Assembly: GCA_023230855.1 (NCBI GenBank)
Contig: JALNWQ010000017.1
Coordinates: 1-64,000 of the forward strand
DNA: 64,000 nt
Direction of reading: 5' to 3'
From: Solirubrobacteraceae bacterium
GTDB lineage: Bacteria; Actinomycetota; Thermoleophilia; Solirubrobacterales; Solirubrobacteraceae
Under the pieces are notes generated by a model. That model was not told the origin of the DNA. It saw only the letters and a program-made list of their open reading frames with translations, and did not search any database. Position numbers and translations under genes: made by a program. This document shows positions 1-8,168 of this stretch, in pieces (the stretch's first letter is position 1; each line of letters begins with the position of its first letter).

Positions 1-335
1 CGATCGAGGAGAACCTCAAGCACACCGCCGTGTTCCGCCTCGCGCTCGGACGGACCATCCACAACGTCCAGGCGTCCTGGGTGAAGATGGGCCTCGCCGG
101 GGCGACCGAGGCCCTGAAGTGGGGCGTGAACGACCTGGGCGGCACGTTGATGGAGGAGAACATCAGCCGGATGGCCGGTGCGGACCACGGCACGCGGCTC
201 ACCCCCGGGCAGCTCGTGACCGCCGCCCACGACGCCGGTCGACCCGCCGCGGAGCGCACCACCCTCTACGCCATCCGCCGCCGGTACCCCCGGCCCTACG
301 ACCCCATCGCCCACCACCTCGCCCACGCCGCCTGA
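1..335 (+). CDS. fbiC: FO synthase, C-terminal (CofH) end, partial
   Basis: This is the 3' end of an FO synthase. The reading frame is open from the window edge, so the start lies outside. The enzyme is a radical-SAM protein that joins a tyrosine-derived radical to 5-amino-6-ribitylaminouracil to make FO, the deazaflavin core of coenzyme F420. The visible part has the CofH/FbiC tail: an HNVQASWVKMG segment, then a VNDLGGTLMEENISRMAG stretch ending in an HG pair, which is strongly conserved in the family. The radical-SAM CxxxCxxC motif would be upstream and is not visible, so I cannot tell a full FbiC fusion from a separate CofH. Its position next to three luciferase-like oxidoreductases suggests local F420 use. 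Confidence 0.9.
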   Translation, partial: IEENLKHTAVFRLALGRTIHNVQASWVKMGLAGATEALKWGVNDLGGTLMEENISRMAGADHGTRLTPGQLVTAAHDAGRPAAERTTLYAIRRRYPRPYDPIAHHLAHAA

Positions 336-369
336 CCACGCGACGGGCCGGTCTGGGATCCTCACGACC

Positions 370-1035
370 ATGCGCACGTCCGCGACGATCGGGCCGCCGG
401 CGACCATCGACCGCCCCGCGGCGCGTGACGCGACGTCGATCGCGGCCCGGCTCCGGGGACGACGCGCGGCGCTGCGGGTCATCCGGGCGGCCCGCGCCCT
501 CGTCGACGAGGGTCTGGTCGTCGGCACCGTGGGCAACGTCAGCGCCCGTGTCGGCGACCGGCTCGTCATCACCCCCACCCGCCGCGACTACGCCACGTTG
601 CGGCCGCGGGACCTCGCGATCGTCGACCTGACGAGCGGCCGCACGCTGCGCGGCACGCCGTCGCGCGAGCTGCCCCTGCACCGCGCGGTGTACGCCCACC
701 GACCGGACGTGCAGGCGGTCGTCCACACCCACAGCGTGGCGGCCACCGCGTGGAGCTTCCTCGGTGCGCCGCTCGAGCCCGAGCTCGAGGATCTGGCGTA
801 CCACGGGATCGGGTCGATCCGGACGAGCGCGCCCGCGCCGGCCGGCAGCGACGCGCTCGCCACCGCGGTGCGCACCGCCCTCGGCGACTCCGGTGCGGTG
901 CTCCTGGGCGAGCACGGCGTGCTCGGCGTGGGACCCGACGTCGACCGGGCGCTCGTCGCGGCCCGGGTGGTCGAGCACCAGGCGCGTGTGGCCTGGCTGC
1001 TCCGCGACGGACGCGACCCCGCCGACCGCACGTAG
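370..1035 (+). CDS. Class II (FucA-type) aldolase/adducin family protein
   Basis: This 221-residue protein belongs to the zinc-dependent class II aldolase/adducin family (L-fuculose-1-phosphate aldolase, ribulose-phosphate epimerase and relatives). The phosphate-binding GNVSAR motif is at residues 55-60. The four zinc/catalytic positions of FucA are all present: E100, H119, H121 (HTHS) and H182 (EHG). An intact metal site argues for an active aldolase or epimerase and against a structural adducin. The first 30 residues are unlike the family, so a later start is possible. It follows fbiC by 34 bases on the same strand and may be co-transcribed. In archaea a fuculose-phosphate aldolase has been proposed to supply lactaldehyde for F420; applying that here is inference. 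Confidence 0.8.
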   Translation: MRTSATIGPPATIDRPAARDATSIAARLRGRRAALRVIRAARALVDEGLVVGTVGNVSARVGDRLVITPTRRDYATLRPRDLAIVDLTSGRTLRGTPSRELPLHRAVYAHRPDVQAVVHTHSVAATAWSFLGAPLEPELEDLAYHGIGSIRTSAPAPAGSDALATAVRTALGDSGAVLLGEHGVLGVGPDVDRALVAARVVEHQARVAWLLRDGRDPADRT

Positions 1036-1071
1036 GCGCCACGGCGGGCGGGGTCCCGTCGACCGGCTCGC

Positions 1072-1482
1072 TCAGAACGGCGCGTCGAGCGCCAGGTCGA
1101 GCGCCGCGATCCGCCAACGGTCGCCGTCGCGCACGACCGTCGTGCGGTACACGCCGGCGCTCGTGACCTGCAGCTTGCCGCCGTCGGTGACGTGGAGGCT
1201 GAGGTAGGCCCGCACGTCGGCCCGGTCGTCCTGCTCGTTCTCGAACCGGTGGTTGGTGATGACGTGCCGGCGCTGGTCGGTCTGCGCCTTCCACGCCCCG
1301 CCCATCCACTCCACGATCGCGTCACGGCCGACGTACGGCCCGAACGGCTCGTCGACGCCCGCGATCGTGATCCGCATCGTCGCGTCCGTCGCGAACAGCT
1401 CCCCCAGGAGCGGGACGTCCGCGGTGTCGTTGGCCCACGCGTAATCCGAGAGCAGGTCCAGGATCGCCTGTCGGTCTGCCAT
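1072..1482 (-). CDS. SnoaL-like/NTF2-fold protein
   Basis: This is a 136-residue protein of the SnoaL-like (NTF2-fold, SnoaL_4) group. It has the usual opening helix (RQAILDLLSDYAWANDT), the aromatic/acidic pocket region around GPYVGRDAIVEWMGG, and a C-terminal sheet ending in DRWRIAALDLALD. Members include small cyclases, isomerases and ketosteroid isomerase-like proteins, so the reaction cannot be read from sequence. The start has a perfect 14-base palindrome 17 bases upstream, shared with the divergent dehydrogenase gene. It therefore probably belongs to the TetR-controlled catabolic regulon. It converges on the aldolase gene with 36 bases between them. Confidence 0.75.
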   Translation of the reverse strand: MADRQAILDLLSDYAWANDTADVPLLGELFATDATMRITIAGVDEPFGPYVGRDAIVEWMGGAWKAQTDQRRHVITNHRFENEQDDRADVRAYLSLHVTDGGKLQVTSAGVYRTTVVRDGDRWRIAALDLALDAPF

Positions 1483-1498
1483 GTCCGTCTCCTCTAGT

Positions 1499-1512
1499 CA
1501 ACCATATGGTTG
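1499..1512. promoter_or_regulatory. TetR-type operator, site 1
   Basis: The sequence CAACCATATGGTTG is a perfect 14-base palindrome lying between the divergent SnoaL-like and dehydrogenase genes. It matches the pattern CAA(A/C)C-N4-G(G/T)TTG found before at least six other transcription units up to 20.5 kb. The two TetR-family regulators in the cluster are the obvious candidate binders, but binding is inferred. Confidence 0.7.
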
Positions 1513-1647
1513 TTTGATCTCCGGGTTCAGGTTATCGTCCCGGGTGCCCGGCGTCGAGGGGATCGATCCCCTTCGCCGGACAGGACGTCTTCGCGACGTC
1601 ACCCGACACCCGCGTGCGATCGACGCACGGTTCCCCACGGAGAGACC

Positions 1648-2436
1648 ATGGTGCAAGTCCCCAACGAGCTCGACGGGCGCGTGGCCCTCGTCACCGGCGC
1701 CGGCCGCGGGATCGGCCGCGCGATCGCCGCGTCGCTGGCCCGCGACGGCGCGGCGGTCGTCGTGAACTACCGCCGCGACCGTGACGCGGCAGAGGAGATC
1801 GTCGCCGAGATCCGCGCCGCGGGCGGTCGGGCCACCGCGATCGCGGCGTCGGTCGGCGAGATCGCCGACGTCGACGCGCTCGCCGACGCCGCGCTCGCCG
1901 AGTACGGGCACGTCGACATCCTCGTGCACAACGCGGGCATCGCCAGCCGGGGCCTGCCGGTGGCGGACACGACGCCCGAGGAGCTCCAGCGGGTGGTGTC
2001 GGTCCACGCCCTGGGCGTCCACCGGCTGCTGGGCCGCCTGCTGCCCGGCATGCGCGAGCAGCGCCGCGGCGACGTCGTGATGATCTCCAGCAGCGAGGTG
2101 AGTCAGATGCGGGCCAACGGCGCCCCCTACAACATGGCGAAGGCCGCGCTCGAGGCCCTCGCGATGACCCTCGCCAAGGAGGAGATCGCCAACGGCATCC
2201 ACGTGAACGTCGTGGCCCCCGGGCTCGTCGCCACCGACATGGGCGACCGCCTCGTGCAGGCCAAGCTCGGCGCGTCCGGGGCAGCCGAGCTCGACGCCCG
2301 GATGCCGCTCGGCCGCGTGTGCCGCCCCGAGGACGTCGCGTCGGTCGTGCGGTTCGTCGTGTCGGAGGCGGCCGGGTACGTCACCGGCCAGCGGATCGTC
2401 GTCGACGGCGGCGCCGACGTGTCCCCCACCGGCTGA
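1648..2436 (+). CDS. SDR-family oxidoreductase (3-oxoacyl reductase type)
   Basis: This is a classical short-chain dehydrogenase/reductase of 262 residues. The NAD(P)-binding motif TGAGRGIG is at residues 16-23, HNAG (usually NNAG) at 94-97, the catalytic serine in the ISSSE segment near 147-149, and the YNMAK catalytic Tyr161/Lys165. The C-terminal GYVTGQRIVVDGG segment is typical of FabG-like enzymes. The ATG at 1648 follows a GGAGA ribosome site; the frame is open further upstream, but those residues are unlike the family. Given the CoA-ligase, hydratase and carboxylase neighbours, it probably oxidises or reduces a hydroxyacyl-CoA/ketoacyl-CoA or a related alcohol. The shared operator at 1499-1512 lies about 135 bases upstream. 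Confidence 0.85.
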   Translation: MVQVPNELDGRVALVTGAGRGIGRAIAASLARDGAAVVVNYRRDRDAAEEIVAEIRAAGGRATAIAASVGEIADVDALADAALAEYGHVDILVHNAGIASRGLPVADTTPEELQRVVSVHALGVHRLLGRLLPGMREQRRGDVVMISSSEVSQMRANGAPYNMAKAALEALAMTLAKEEIANGIHVNVVAPGLVATDMGDRLVQAKLGASGAAELDARMPLGRVCRPEDVASVVRFVVSEAAGYVTGQRIVVDGGADVSPTG

Positions 2437-2448
2437 CCGGCCGCGTCG

Positions 2449-2475
2449 GCCCGCGGGCGGCGGACGCCCGCGGGC
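2449..2475. terminator. Bidirectional hairpin terminator
   Basis: A perfect 11-base-pair stem (GCCCGCGGGCG with its complement) encloses a 5-base loop in the 44-base gap between the convergent dehydrogenase and acyl-CoA ligase genes. There is no U-tract, as is common for intrinsic terminators in very GC-rich actinobacteria. It would work for both strands. Confidence 0.6.
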
Positions 2476-2480
2476 CCGGG

Positions 2481-4115
2481 TCAGGCCGTCGTGCGGGGCA
2501 GGCGCGGCGCCTCGTCGATCCCGGCGGCCAGCAGCTCGTCGGCGATCATCTGTCGCAGCGTGACCTTCTGGACCTTCTGGCTCGCGGTCACCGGGAACGC
2601 GTCGACGATCCGGACGTACCGCGGCACCTTGTACGACGCGATCCGGCCCAGGCAGTACGCCACGACGTCGTCCGGGTCGAGCGTCGCTCCCGGCTCGACC
2701 TGGACGTAGGCCACCGGCACCTCGCCGTAGCGTGCGTCCGGCGCGCCGACGACCGCGACCTGGGCGATCGCGGGATGGGTGACGAGGTAGCCCTCGATCT
2801 CGCCGGCGGCGACGTTCTCGCCACCGACCTTGAGCATGTCCTTGAGGCGACTGACGAACGCCACCCCGCCGTGGTCCTCCAGCCGGACGAGGTCCCCGGA
2901 CGCGAACCAGCCGTCGTCGGTGAGCGACGACCGGGTCGCCCGCTCGTCGCGGTAGTACCCGGCGAAGAGCGTCACCCCGCGGAACTGCAGCTCGCCCACG
3001 CCGCCGGCCGTCACCGGCTCGCCGGTCGCGGTGTCGACGACGCGCAGCTCGGCTCCGGGCAGCGGCGCCCCGGACGTCGCGATCCGCGACTCGAGCGGGT
3101 CACGCGGCCCTCCGATGCAGATCGACCCGCAGGACTCCGTCGAGCCCATCGACGACACCTGCACCGCGTGCGGCACCTTGGCCTGCATCTGCCGCATCCG
3201 CTCCGGGGGACCGACGTTCATCACCATCCGCAGCGCCGACAGGTCCTCGTCCGCGAACCCCGGCTGACCCAGCACGTCGGTCCAGATGAGCTCGAACGCC
3301 GGGAACGCGTGGGTGCACCGCTCGTCGACGAGCTGCCGGAGCGCCCGCGCCCCGTCGAACCGGCCGACGTGGCTGAAGCACGCTCCGCGGGAGAGCGCCG
3401 CGAGGTACGCCTGCCACCCACCGCAGTGGAACAACGGCAGCGGGGTCCAGAACCGGTCCGCGGCCGTCATCTCGAGCCGCGTGGCGCAGTTCTCGCCCTC
3501 GGCGAGCAGCGTGGCGTGCGTGTGCAGGCACCCCTTGGGCAGGCCGGTCGTCCCCGACGTGTAGATGATCTGGGCCACCTCGTCGCGCCCGACCCGTCGC
3601 TCGATCCGGGCGAGCTCGGCGTCGGGCACGCCGCGGCCGGGCTCCACGAAGGCGGGGTCGCCGGGGGTGACCACCCGGCACGACGCGCCGGACTCGGCGA
3701 CGACCGACTCGAACGACTCCTCGGTGACGAGCAACGCCATCCCCGAGTGCTCGACGACGTGGGCGAGCTCGAGCGCCTTGTTGCGCGCGTTGATCGGCAC
3801 CATGACCGCACCCAGGCGAAGCGGCGCCAAGGTGTGGGAGAGGTAGTCGACGCTCGCCTCGGCGAGCAGCACCCCGACCCGGTCGCCCGCCTCGATCCCC
3901 GCGGCCTGCAGCCGGCGCGCGACCTCCACGGTGCGGTCGCGCAGCTCCGCGTAGGTCACCTCGCCGGCCGGGAACGACGCCGCGACGGCGTCGGGCGCGG
4001 CCTCCGCGCGCTCGTCGAGGAGCGCGGTGACGGAGCGGTGGCGGGCGGACGGGTGGCCGATCTCGACGGCGACGTCGATGCCGGTCGGCCCGGTCTCGCT
4101 GACGGTGACGGTCAT
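2481..4115 (-). CDS. Acyl-CoA synthetase (AMP-forming, class I adenylate-forming)
   Basis: This 544-residue ligase activates a carboxylic acid to an acyl-AMP and then to the CoA thioester. It has the P-loop motif YTSGTTGLPKG near residues 185-195, the SGDL and RLKDMLKVGGENV hinge segments, and the C-terminal catalytic lysine region (PVTASQKVQK near residue 520). The start at 4115 is preceded by GAGG; an ATG 27 bases upstream is possible but adds atypical residues. It lies 43 bases downstream of the luciferase-like gene on the same strand and is probably co-transcribed with it. Its substrate (fatty, aromatic or terpenoid acid) cannot be read from sequence. It is probably the entry step of the pathway encoded by the cluster. 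Confidence 0.88.
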   Translation of the reverse strand: MTVTVSETGPTGIDVAVEIGHPSARHRSVTALLDERAEAAPDAVAASFPAGEVTYAELRDRTVEVARRLQAAGIEAGDRVGVLLAEASVDYLSHTLAPLRLGAVMVPINARNKALELAHVVEHSGMALLVTEESFESVVAESGASCRVVTPGDPAFVEPGRGVPDAELARIERRVGRDEVAQIIYTSGTTGLPKGCLHTHATLLAEGENCATRLEMTAADRFWTPLPLFHCGGWQAYLAALSRGACFSHVGRFDGARALRQLVDERCTHAFPAFELIWTDVLGQPGFADEDLSALRMVMNVGPPERMRQMQAKVPHAVQVSSMGSTESCGSICIGGPRDPLESRIATSGAPLPGAELRVVDTATGEPVTAGGVGELQFRGVTLFAGYYRDERATRSSLTDDGWFASGDLVRLEDHGGVAFVSRLKDMLKVGGENVAAGEIEGYLVTHPAIAQVAVVGAPDARYGEVPVAYVQVEPGATLDPDDVVAYCLGRIASYKVPRYVRIVDAFPVTASQKVQKVTLRQMIADELLAAGIDEAPRLPRTTA

Positions 4116-4158
4116 GGTCGAACCTCGCGGTGCTCGATGCACAGGGACGTCGCTGGGC

Positions 4159-5292
4159 TCAGGCCGGCGTCGCCACGTCGGCGTCGGCGGCGAGGAGCTG
4201 CTTCACCCGCTTCATCTCCCGGAACGAGTACCCGGCCAGGTCGGGATCGGCGAACGCCGTGATGTTCCACAGGATGACGTCGCGCATGCCGGCCTCGCCG
4301 AACGTCCGCAACTGGTCGGCGATCTGCTCGGCGGTGCCGCGCAGGCAGGAGTTGCGGGCCATCGATCCCGGGATGTGCGAGAGGACGCGCTCGGCCTCCT
4401 CGCGCGACACGCGCGTCGGGATGAAGCTGTGGAACCCCGAGCCGCCCTCGAACGGCGGGGTCGCCCCGACCTTGGCGTACGCCTCGGCGGGGAAGAGCAC
4501 GCACAGCAGCCGCACCAGCGGGTGCTCGCACAGCCGGTCGAGCGTCTCCTCGTCCGGGGCGACCATCGTGTAGGCGAGCATCGACGGCACGATCGCCATC
4601 GGGTCGCGGTCGGCGCGCTCGGCGTGCTCGCGGATCACGCCGAGCTTCGCGGCGTAGTCCTCGGGCGCCATGTACGTCGGCAGCCAGCCGTCGGCCTCGC
4701 GTCCGGCGAGCGCGAGCATCCGCGGACCGTGCGACGCGAGCCAGATGTCGGGGTCCTCGCCCTGATAGGTGGGCAGGCCCATGATCGCGTCCTCGAGCTG
4801 GAAGAAGTCGCCGTGGAAGTCGACCGGCTTGTCGGACTTCCAGAGCAGCCGCATGACCTCCAGGCCCTCCGACAGGCGCCCGACCGGCTTGCGCCAGTCC
4901 ATCCCGTAGGGCTCGACGTTGAGCCGCTCCCCGGACCCGAGTCCGAGGATCGCCCGCCCCTGGCTCAGGTGGTCGACGGTGACGATGTGCTGGGCGAGCA
5001 TCGCCGGATGGCGTCGCATGACCTCGGTGACGCAGGTGCCGACGCGGATCCGCTCGGTCGCCGCGCCCGCCGCACCCATCATCGTCAGCGGCTCGAAGTA
5101 CATGTGCGGGTTGTCCTGCACCGCCGCCAACGGCGTGAAGTCCTCGTTCCACACCGAGTCGGGGTGCCACCCCATGAGGTGGTCGGGCCACCAGACGGAG
5201 TCGAAGCCGTTGGCCTCGGCCCGCTGGGCCATCTCGATCGCCCGCGTGGCCGGGGGCATGATCTGTCCGGGGAACCCGACCGTGATGCTCAT
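4159..5292 (-). CDS. Luciferase-like (LLM class) F420/flavin-dependent oxidoreductase
   Basis: This 377-residue TIM-barrel protein belongs to the bacterial luciferase-like superfamily. It has the N-terminal GFPGQIMPP strand, the SVWWPDHLMGW segment, the RIRVGTCVTEVMRRHPAMLAQ segment and a GLGSGERLN motif typical of the branch containing F420-dependent phthiodiolone ketoreductase-like and glucose-6-phosphate dehydrogenase-like enzymes. FMN monooxygenases share the fold, so the cofactor is not proven, but fbiC 4 kb away supports F420. A near-perfect TetR-type operator lies 13 bases before the ATG. It heads a two-gene unit with the acyl-CoA ligase and may reduce or oxidise a ketone or alcohol in the same pathway. 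Confidence 0.85.
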   Translation of the reverse strand: MSITVGFPGQIMPPATRAIEMAQRAEANGFDSVWWPDHLMGWHPDSVWNEDFTPLAAVQDNPHMYFEPLTMMGAAGAATERIRVGTCVTEVMRRHPAMLAQHIVTVDHLSQGRAILGLGSGERLNVEPYGMDWRKPVGRLSEGLEVMRLLWKSDKPVDFHGDFFQLEDAIMGLPTYQGEDPDIWLASHGPRMLALAGREADGWLPTYMAPEDYAAKLGVIREHAERADRDPMAIVPSMLAYTMVAPDEETLDRLCEHPLVRLLCVLFPAEAYAKVGATPPFEGGSGFHSFIPTRVSREEAERVLSHIPGSMARNSCLRGTAEQIADQLRTFGEAGMRDVILWNITAFADPDLAGYSFREMKRVKQLLAADADVATPA

Positions 5293-5304
5293 GGTGCACT
5301 TCTA

Positions 5305-5320
5305 CCAAACGAACGTTTGG
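5305..5320. promoter_or_regulatory. TetR-type operator, site 2
   Basis: CCAAACGAACGTTTGG is palindromic except for its central two bases. The core CAAACGAACGTTTG (5306-5319) fits the cluster-wide CAA(A/C)C-N4-G(G/T)TTG pattern. It sits 13 bases upstream of the luciferase-like oxidoreductase start, where a bound repressor would block initiation. Confidence 0.7.
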
Positions 5321-5367
5321 CTGTCCAGCGGCCGCCGGGCCGGCGGCCCGGCGGCGAGCGGCGTGGG

Positions 5368-6543
5368 TCAGAGGCCGAACTCGGCCTTCCACTTCGCCAT
5401 GAAGTACGCCTCGGCGTCGATCTCCGGCGTCGCGTACTCGCCGTCCGCGGGCAGGTTGTCGCCGTCGATGATCTGGTACGTGTAGAGGTCTCCCGCGCCC
5501 GGGTACTCCGGGGCCCGCTCCTGGCTCAGCGGGGCGTCCCGCGTCCAGTGCTGCAGGAGCTGGTCGACGCCCACCCACGACGACGCGTCGTAGGCCACGT
5601 CGGCCACGACGTCGATGGCGCCGCTACGCATGAGCTTGACCGTCCCGTGGTCCGCGTGGAACGTGGCCACGAGCGGCCGGTCCGGGAACTCCTTGCCGGC
5701 GTAGCGCGACCGCACGAGCTGCCCGATCGCCTGACCCGCCGTGTCGAAGTCGATCCAGAACGCCTTGAGGTCGGGGTTCTGCGTCAACTGGTCGGTCGCC
5801 GACTTCTTGCTGCCCTCGATGACGTTCGTCGGGTCCACCGACGCCGTCGCGGCGATCTCCAGGTGGTCGTTGTCCGCGACCAGGCTCTCCAGCGACGCCG
5901 TCCGCTTCTGCGCGAACGGCTGCGGGAACGCCGACACCGCGATCTTCACCTTCTCGTCCTTGAGCGGGTCCAGGCGCTTGGCCAGGTCGTCGGCGAGGAG
6001 GTCGCCGATGGTCTTGTCGTCCGGCGCGTAGTTCGCGTCGAAGCCCTGCGCCTCGCCGCTGACGTCGATCACCGGGATGTCGCGCTTGCGCGCGGTGCGC
6101 ATCGCCGACGCGATCGTGCTGGCGTCGCCGATGGTCGTGAAGATGACGTCGACGTCCTGGCTCAGGAGCGACGTGCCGCAGGCGGCCATCTTCGCCGGAT
6201 CGCCGGCGGCGTCGCAGAGGACGTAGTCCCACCCCAGCGCCTTGCTCGCCTTCTCGATCTGCAGGGCCACCCGGTCCGCGGACTCGATGCCCTGCACGAT
6301 CTGGAGGAAGCCGACCTTCTTGTCCGCGGGCGCCTGCTGCGGCTCGCCCGCGTCCTCGCCCGCCTTCGTGCCCGCGTCCGCCGAGCGCCGCTGGACGTCG
6401 CTCACAGCAGGGGATCCCGCGGTCGTCGTCGCGGCCGACGTCGTCGCGCCGTCGTCGTCGTCGCCACAGGCCCCCAGGGCGCCGGCGCACAGCACCATCG
6501 CCGCCGCGGTCACCGCCACCCGCGCACGTCTCGTTCGTCCCAT
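5368..6543 (-). CDS. ABC transporter substrate-binding lipoprotein (type I PBP fold)
   Basis: This 391-residue receptor has a lipoprotein signal peptide with the lipobox LGAC (lipidated Cys26), a Thr/Ala-rich linker, and then a periplasmic-binding domain of the sugar (RbsB-like, Peripla_BP_4) family starting at KKVGFLQIVQGIES. It would be anchored outside the membrane. Long segments match the receptor encoded at 18.8-20.0 kb (for example FPDRPLVATFHAD, RSGAIDVVAD and GDLYTYQ), so the two are paralogues. No permease lies next to it, so it probably shares the transporter encoded at 16.2-18.7 kb. A perfect 14-base palindrome lies 31 bases before the start. The ligand is unknown; the catabolic neighbours make a sugar unlikely. 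Confidence 0.85.
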   Translation of the reverse strand: MGRTRRARVAVTAAAMVLCAGALGACGDDDDGATTSAATTTAGSPAVSDVQRRSADAGTKAGEDAGEPQQAPADKKVGFLQIVQGIESADRVALQIEKASKALGWDYVLCDAAGDPAKMAACGTSLLSQDVDVIFTTIGDASTIASAMRTARKRDIPVIDVSGEAQGFDANYAPDDKTIGDLLADDLAKRLDPLKDEKVKIAVSAFPQPFAQKRTASLESLVADNDHLEIAATASVDPTNVIEGSKKSATDQLTQNPDLKAFWIDFDTAGQAIGQLVRSRYAGKEFPDRPLVATFHADHGTVKLMRSGAIDVVADVAYDASSWVGVDQLLQHWTRDAPLSQERAPEYPGAGDLYTYQIIDGDNLPADGEYATPEIDAEAYFMAKWKAEFGL

Positions 6544-6573
6544 TGCTCTCTCCCGTCATGATCGGTCATTCAG

Positions 6574-6587
6574 CAACCGATCGGTTG
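6574..6587. promoter_or_regulatory. TetR-type operator, site 3
   Basis: CAACCGATCGGTTG is a perfect 14-base palindrome 31 bases upstream of the substrate-binding lipoprotein gene, in the divergent intergenic region shared with the first TetR gene. It matches the cluster-wide operator pattern. Confidence 0.7.
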
Positions 6588-6662
6588 GTTGCGTCACGCT
6601 AGGGCGGCGGGGCGTGCGGCGTCAACCCCGGATCCGGCGAGGCGCGAGGAGCCCGACCTTCC

Positions 6663-6683
6663 CAACCAAAAGATTGTTTGTTG
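6663..6683. promoter_or_regulatory. TetR-type operator, site 4 (overlapping double site)
   Basis: This 21-base imperfect inverted repeat lies 26 bases before the first TetR gene. It contains two overlapping matches to the pattern: CAACCAAAAGATTG (6663-6676) and CAAAAGATTGTTTG (6667-6680). Its position suggests autoregulation of the TetR protein. Confidence 0.6.
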
Positions 6684-6708
6684 ACGCTGTCTGTGGCAGA
6701 CTCCCGTC

Positions 6709-7362
6709 ATGCCACCCGCCACCAGGAAGGGGACCCGCGAGCCCGCCCGCCGCAACGGTGGTCGTGCGCCCCGCAAGCGCGACGCCGAGGTGCTCGAGGC
6801 GGCCGCCCGGGTCTTCCACGAGCGCGGGTACGCCAACGCCTCGGTCCAGGACGTCGCCGACGCCGTCGGCATCCTCAAGGGCAGCCTCTACCACTACATC
6901 AACACGAAGGAGGACCTCCTCTACCGGCTCCTCGAGGAGGTCCACGAGGAGGTCGAGCAGGTCCTCGAGTCCGTGGCGGCCGAGCCCGACCTGGGCCCGC
7001 TGGAGCGGCTCCACCTCTACGTCGATCGCCAGATCGCCTACAACGCCCGCAACCTCGTCCGGATCTCGGTCTACTACCACGACGTCGAGCGGCTGTCGCC
7101 CGAGCGACGGGACGCGATCCACGCCCTGCGGCGCAAGCACGAGGACTTCGTCACCGCCCTCATCCGCCAGGCCCAGGACGACGGCGTCGTGACGTGCGAC
7201 GCGAGCCCGCGGGTGCTCGCGAACTACATCTTCGGCTCGATCATCTGGGTGTACCGCTGGTACCGCCCGCGGGGGCGCATCCGTCCCGACGAGCTGGCCC
7301 GGATCGGCGCGGACTTCGCGATCGACGGGCTCCGCGGTGGCGGCGCCCCGGCCGTCGCCTGA
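6709..7362 (+). CDS. TetR/AcrR-family repressor (KstR2-like)
   Basis: This 217-residue regulator has an N-terminal TetR DNA-binding domain with the helix-turn-helix around residues 45-64 (SVQDVADAVGILKGSLYHYI) followed by NTKEDLLYRLL. A long helical ligand domain contains the VYYHDVERLSPE and IIWVYRWYRPRGRI segments seen in regulators of CoA-thioester catabolism. It is transcribed away from the receptor gene, and operator site 4 lies just upstream. It is the best candidate for the repressor that binds the CAA(A/C)C-N4-G(G/T)TTG sites; an acyl-CoA inducer would be typical of the family. It is closely similar to the TetR protein encoded convergently next door. Confidence 0.85.
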   Translation: MPPATRKGTREPARRNGGRAPRKRDAEVLEAAARVFHERGYANASVQDVADAVGILKGSLYHYINTKEDLLYRLLEEVHEEVEQVLESVAAEPDLGPLERLHLYVDRQIAYNARNLVRISVYYHDVERLSPERRDAIHALRRKHEDFVTALIRQAQDDGVVTCDASPRVLANYIFGSIIWVYRWYRPRGRIRPDELARIGADFAIDGLRGGGAPAVA

Positions 7363-7474
7363 CGCGGCCGTTCCCGCCCCCGTCGGTCGCCGGACCCGCG
7401 CGGGTCGCCGTCGCGTCCCCGCCCGACGTGTCGCCCTTCCCGGACGACCCGGCCGGCGGAGCCCGGTCCGCGGG

Positions 7475-8149
7475 TCAGGCGTCGTCGCCGGCGTGGCGGA
7501 TGCCCGCCAGCGCGAACCGGGTGCAGACGTCGATGACCTGCTCGGCGCTCGTCCGGCCACCGGGGCGGTACCAGCGGTACACCCACGTCATCGTCCCGTA
7601 GACGCACTGCGTCAGCGTGCGGGCGTCCAGCTCCTCGGCCACCCCGCCCTGCTCCTGCGCGGCGCGCACCAGCTGGACGAGGGCCCGCTCGTGCGCCCGC
7701 CGGCGCTGCCGGAGCTCCGCCGCGCGCTCCTCGCCGAGCTGATCGGCGTCGTGGTAGTAGACGGTGATCCGCGGCAGGTTGCGGACGTTGAACTCGATCT
7801 GCCGGCGGACGAACGCCTCGAGGCGATCGAGCGGCGCCAGGTCCTCCGTCGCGAGGACCTCCTGGAGGATCTCCTCGACGTCGTCGTGCACGTCGTCGAG
7901 GAGCCAGCTGAGCAGGTCCTCCTTGGTACGGATGTAGTGGTAGAGGCTCCCCTTGAGGATCCCCAGCTCATCCGCGACGTCCTGCACCGACGAGTCGGCG
8001 TAGGTCTTCTCGTGGAAGACCTTCGTGGCCGCCGCCAGGACCTCGGCGTCCCGCCGCCGTCCGCGCTCGTCGCCGTTGCGGCGTCCGCCGTCGGCGCCCT
8101 TGCCGGCGCCGGCCTTCGCGGGCTTCGCCTTCTTCGTCCCACCGCTCAT
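7475..8149 (-). CDS. TetR/AcrR-family regulator, paralogue of the neighbouring TetR
   Basis: This 224-residue regulator has a Lys/Gly-rich N-terminal tail and a TetR helix-turn-helix at about residues 54-73 (SVQDVADELGILKGSLYHYI), nearly identical to that of the convergent TetR gene. The ligand domain shares YYHDADQLGEERA and WVYRWYRPGGRTSA. The ATG at 8149 is preferred because the frame upstream encodes only Arg-rich sequence. A different perfect palindrome lies 20 bases upstream, so its own promoter may respond to a different signal. With near-identical recognition helices, the two proteins may compete for the same operators. Confidence 0.85.
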   Translation of the reverse strand: MSGGTKKAKPAKAGAGKGADGGRRNGDERGRRRDAEVLAAATKVFHEKTYADSSVQDVADELGILKGSLYHYIRTKEDLLSWLLDDVHDDVEEILQEVLATEDLAPLDRLEAFVRRQIEFNVRNLPRITVYYHDADQLGEERAAELRQRRRAHERALVQLVRAAQEQGGVAEELDARTLTQCVYGTMTWVYRWYRPGGRTSAEQVIDVCTRFALAGIRHAGDDA

Positions 8150-8168
8150 GCGCCGCGATTGTGTCACC

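Noticed and set aside
2319..4262. Long open frame antisense to the acyl-CoA ligase (647 codons)
   Set aside because: It is Arg/Gly/Asp-rich with no domain and exactly shadows the ligase gene; long antisense frames are expected at this GC content.
4027..6561. 844-codon open frame antisense to the luciferase-like and receptor genes
   Set aside because: Same composition artefact; it spans two clearly real genes on the other strand and has no recognisable motif.
7393..7406. GACCCGCGCGGGTC palindrome between the convergent TetR genes
   Set aside because: It has no loop, no match to either operator type, and lies between gene ends; likely chance.
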